A DNA stretch of 64,000 nucleotides from Beroe ovata (Eukaryota; Ctenophora; Nuda; Beroida; Beroidae), in NCBI GenBank assembly GCA_946803715.1, contig CAMPET010000053.1, positions 246,209 through 310,208 on the forward strand, read 5' to 3'. Each line of letters begins with the position of its first letter. Positions within the stretch are counted from its first letter, which is position 1. The notes below the pieces were generated by a model that did no database searches, was not told where the DNA came from, and worked only from the letters and a program-made list of their open reading frames with translations. This document shows positions 61,701 through 64,000 of this stretch, piece by piece. Position numbers and translations under genes: made by a program.

Positions 61701-63304
61701 GCGCAGTAGTAGTATAATCTATTGTATAAATAAAATGTAAAACTTATTATTCTTATTAAACACGTGTCCTATCACGTGCTGGCGTTTCGTCACGTGCGTC
61801 CTCCAATCTAGTTGCTGCTAGTTGTCATGACAACCAATCACGATGTGTCACGTGATGGAATGACAGCCAATCCTCCTTCCTACAAAATATCATCTTGTTC
61901 GATGAGTAGGATGATTGAACAACAATAGTACAATTAAACCAACCAATCCGCGAGCACCATTATTTTTCTCAGCCAATCAGCATGCCTGATTGAGTCACGT
62001 GTCTAACATTGACCAATTGTAGCGCGGTATCAGTCCTGTTGACCAATTACCGATTGTTCTATGTAACGTGATATTGGGAACAGTAAACTTCCCATCTCCC
62101 AGTATGGAATAATGTACAAAGTGACAGAGTTAAATACTCATATTATTCAACAGAGTGATGTTGAAATATTTTATGACATTCAAATTCCTGATTCATCTCT
62201 TACTGATAACTGACCATCAGTCTTTCTGTGAGAAGTCAATGAAGTTTCAATGAGCGAATTAGCATAGCACTCATTAGTCGATGAAGTAATGAATTACTGT
62301 TCTTGACAGGACATGAACCCATAGAGAAAAGTGACTGCGTTGAATGCTCTTGTGGAGCTGAATACATGAAAAATTTTTCTCTCGCGTGAAATAGACTTCC
62401 CGTCCTCCTTTCCTCAGCCCATCCTCAATCCCCACTTTATCCTCACTCTATACTCAGTTCACTCCCTCGCCCTATGTCTCAGCACATCTCTTCCCCTACC
62501 AACAATTCCCCTTCACTCCCCCCTCTCTCCCCCTCACTCCCCCCATCTCTCTCCCCCTCTCTCCCCNNNNNNNNNNNNNNNNNNNNNNNNNNNNNNNNNN
62601 NNNNNNNNNNNNNNNNNNNNNNNNNNNNNNNNNNNNNNNNNNNNNNNNNNNNNNNNNNNNNNNNNNNNNNNNNNNNNNNNNNNNNNNNNNNNNNNNNNNN
62701 NNNNNNCCCCCATCTCTCTCGTCCAGGAAGCAACACAGAAACATCACAGCAACAACTCCTCCTCTCATCCTCCTCCCTTCCTCCCGTTGTTCCCCCTTCC
62801 CCCTCATCCTCAACTCCATCCTCCTCCGAGAATTTCCAGCAACTCAACCTTTACAAGCAGAACAACACACTCCTCAATATCATGGGGTATAATTGTTCAA
62901 ATTCGAGGAATAAACCGTTCAGGAGGCATAGAACGAGATTTAATGATGAACAGGTGGGTTGGAACAGTTCACGTACTTTTGCTTTTCTTAAAAGTAAGTA
63001 CCATACAACGTTGCTATAACAATTCCATGCTTGCTATCTTGAATCGTTGCTATAACAACCCCAAGGTTTCTATCATGAATAGTTGCTATAACAACCTCAG
63101 GTTGCTGCTATGGAGCGGTATTACAACAACGTATCGCGGTACGCGCGTCCGGACAACGGCCTCCCTGAGCTGATTCGAGAAACTGGGCTCACGCACGATA
63201 CGATCATGTTATGGTTCCAGAATAAGAGGGCACGGGACAAGAGAAAGGGCTGGGATGACGTAGGGCAGGATGTTAAGAGATCCAAGACTGACCACATGGA
63301 GTAG
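55704..63304 (+). CDS. CstF-50-like dimerisation domain + C-terminal homeodomain (595 aa, 10 exons)
   Basis: Exons: 55704-55765, 56696-56763, 56893-56991, 57083-57219, 57436-57612, 59121-59707, 60115-60238, 60410-60512, 62727-62953, 63101-63304; phases agree. Residues ~11-75 (DKQYLYYLIISQLYRDGY ... LPSNRLSCLLSECLQSF) match the same CstF-50-like domain as the two upstream paralogues. A long Ser/Thr/Pro-rich linker carries duplicated KVEPVEP motifs and a helical block (AKTLLDNLNSISNISEI). The C-terminus is a homeodomain (FRRHRTRFNDEQ | VAAMERYYNN ... TIMLWFQNKRARDKRK) with Gln50, Asn51 and Arg53 kept and two extra residues between helix 1 and helix 3. It is predicted to be a dimerising DNA-binding regulator. 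An exon at about 62309-62388 ending in a stop could give a truncated isoform without the homeodomain. The donor after 56991 (gttcgc) is weak, and an N gap lies in the last large intron. Confidence 0.86.
57704..59050. repeat. Tandem ~545-bp repeat in a homeodomain-gene intron (2.5 copies)
   Basis: Copies begin near 57704, 58246 and 58791 with GATATTGGTAGTGTGAGAG-like sequence and share CTACCGATACTCAGATCAGA and GCATGTCACGTGCAGAAA. The two downstream copies are closer to each other than to the first. The third is cut off just before the exon at 59121. The open frames inside are repeat artefacts. Confidence 0.9.
59740..60090 (+). repeat. Degenerate TTGACACCACTT cluster in a homeodomain-gene intron
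   Basis: About fifteen imperfect copies of CTTGACACCACTT separated by 5-20 variable bases fill the intron 59708-60114. The same motif forms the array at 26440-26715. Confidence 0.9.
61388..61505. repeat. Tandem palindromic GTATACATTGTGTAGTGTATAC units
   Basis: Two to three tandem copies with a period of about 40 bases, each an imperfect palindrome built on GTATAC ends, lie in the large intron 60513-62726. They could form hairpins; the role is unknown. Confidence 0.8.
61761..62047 (+). promoter_or_regulatory. CACGTG and CCAAT cluster in the last large intron of the homeodomain gene
   Basis: CACGTG occurs at 61761, 61773, 61791, 61849 and 61996, and CCAAT at 61803, 61834, 61867, 61943, 61973, 62013 and 62043. 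This density resembles a CCAAT/E-box promoter and lies upstream of the homeodomain exons, so an internal promoter or enhancer is possible. Confidence 0.45.
62567..62706. other. Assembly gap inside a CTCCCC-rich repeat
   Basis: 140 unknown bases sit inside a CCCTCTCTCCC simple repeat, in the intron before the exon starting at 62727. The gap may hide length variation but is unlikely to hide a coding exon. Confidence 0.95.
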
Positions 63305-64000
63305 CTACGCCTCCATCTGTGTTGGACGTCACAGTGACGATTACTCATGGAGGTTTCGGGCCATGATGTAAGTGGTAATGGACGGTGAAAGTGGTACGAA
63401 GCCTCGGATTTTAGAAATGTTTTCTCTCCGGTGGCACGAAGTTAGCGGTGGGAGTTGTATATTTTCCCCTTGTAAATTAGATGGTTATAAATTCCAAGGG
63501 TGTAAATTAGAAACTTGATTTTAAAAATACATGATCAATGATTTCATTTAGTATTTTTATCCGACGTATCACCATTTTAGGTTTTTTGTGATTATTTCAA
63601 TGAACGATTGGCGCAAATTTTAACAATTCTGCCCCCCGGTGAGAGTTGAAACTCAATTCAAAGTACAGAAAGTTCGATGAGTTTGTTTCTATGTGGTAGC
63701 AAATTCGTTCAATAACCTGTACTCATTGTTGTCTGGGTTGCTAATTTTTAGACATTTTATCACTGGTAAACGATCCATGATATGGATGTTGTTGATTGTG
63801 ATAACAATCGGAAGTGGCACAAGCTTAATCTTTCACTCACAACCAACTTTATCAAAACATCATTTCCCATCGATTTTCGATCTTTTCACTGATAATCATT
63901 GTTTTTCTGTAATATATACGCATTATAGTTTGTAAAAAAGATACTTATACTTTAGTGAATTAGGATAAGTTTTCTTTAATCAGTTCCCGTCTGCCATTTT
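63305..64000. other. Downstream region, no gene recognised
   Basis: The 3' UTR of the homeodomain gene and flanking AT-rich DNA. I see no credible exon up to the window end. Confidence 0.5.

Overview
This is a eukaryotic genomic scaffold segment with split genes, canonical GT-AG introns, microsatellites, a few single N bases and two runs of N. Gene content (proteasome beta-4, FGFR1OP2/SIKE family, PHF21A/BHC80, homeodomain, REST-like C2H2 array, secreted alpha carbonic anhydrase, ankyrin repeats) says metazoan. The AT-rich DNA and mostly short introns suit an early-branching invertebrate such as a sponge, but that is an inference; nothing here fixes the species. I found no reverse transcriptase, transposase, rRNA or CRISPR array.

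Layout. 3158-17131 (+): a ~1620-residue protein with a very acidic repetitive N-terminal half, a short coiled coil and a Lys/Thr/Pro-rich tail, with an apparent internal promoter near 14.9 kb that would give an 89-residue isoform. 19459-17588 (-): a 453-residue unrecognised protein, convergent with it. 22278-20270 (-): alpha carbonic anhydrase with signal peptide and C-terminal hydrophobic anchor. 31764-25597 (-): a PHF21A/BHC80 homologue in 13 coding exons. 33412-32083 (-): a 276-residue unrecognised protein, divergent from 34836-36218 (+), PSMB4. 36667-38961 (+): an FGFR1OP2/SIKE-family coiled-coil protein. 42885-44102 or beyond (+): a short ankyrin-repeat gene whose 3' end is unresolved.

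The most striking region is 40.2-63.3 kb. Three genes in the same orientation (40185-42143, 49301-52652, 55704-63304) each begin with a ~60-residue domain that closely resembles the N-terminal dimerisation domain of CstF-50 (CSTF1), but none carries the WD40 repeats of CstF-50. One continues into a Ser/Thr/Pro-rich tail, one into ten C2H2 zinc fingers, and one into a long disordered linker ending in a homeodomain. The first two have coding exons 1 and 2 of identical length (50 and 158 nt), and all three split the same Ser codon, so they look like local duplicates whose 3' parts were exchanged or acquired. I read this as a small lineage-specific family of putative dimerising transcription regulators, and it is the best candidate for something not previously described.

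Non-coding DNA holds several kinds of structure: a dispersed TTGACACCACTT motif, in one place a tandem array; tandem CRE (TGACGTCA), CACGTG, CCAAT and X-box-like clusters; kilobase-scale intronic tandem duplications; GC-rich CGCG-dominated islands; and hairpins. All gene models were assembled by eye from splice signals, reading phase and protein resemblance; none has transcript support.
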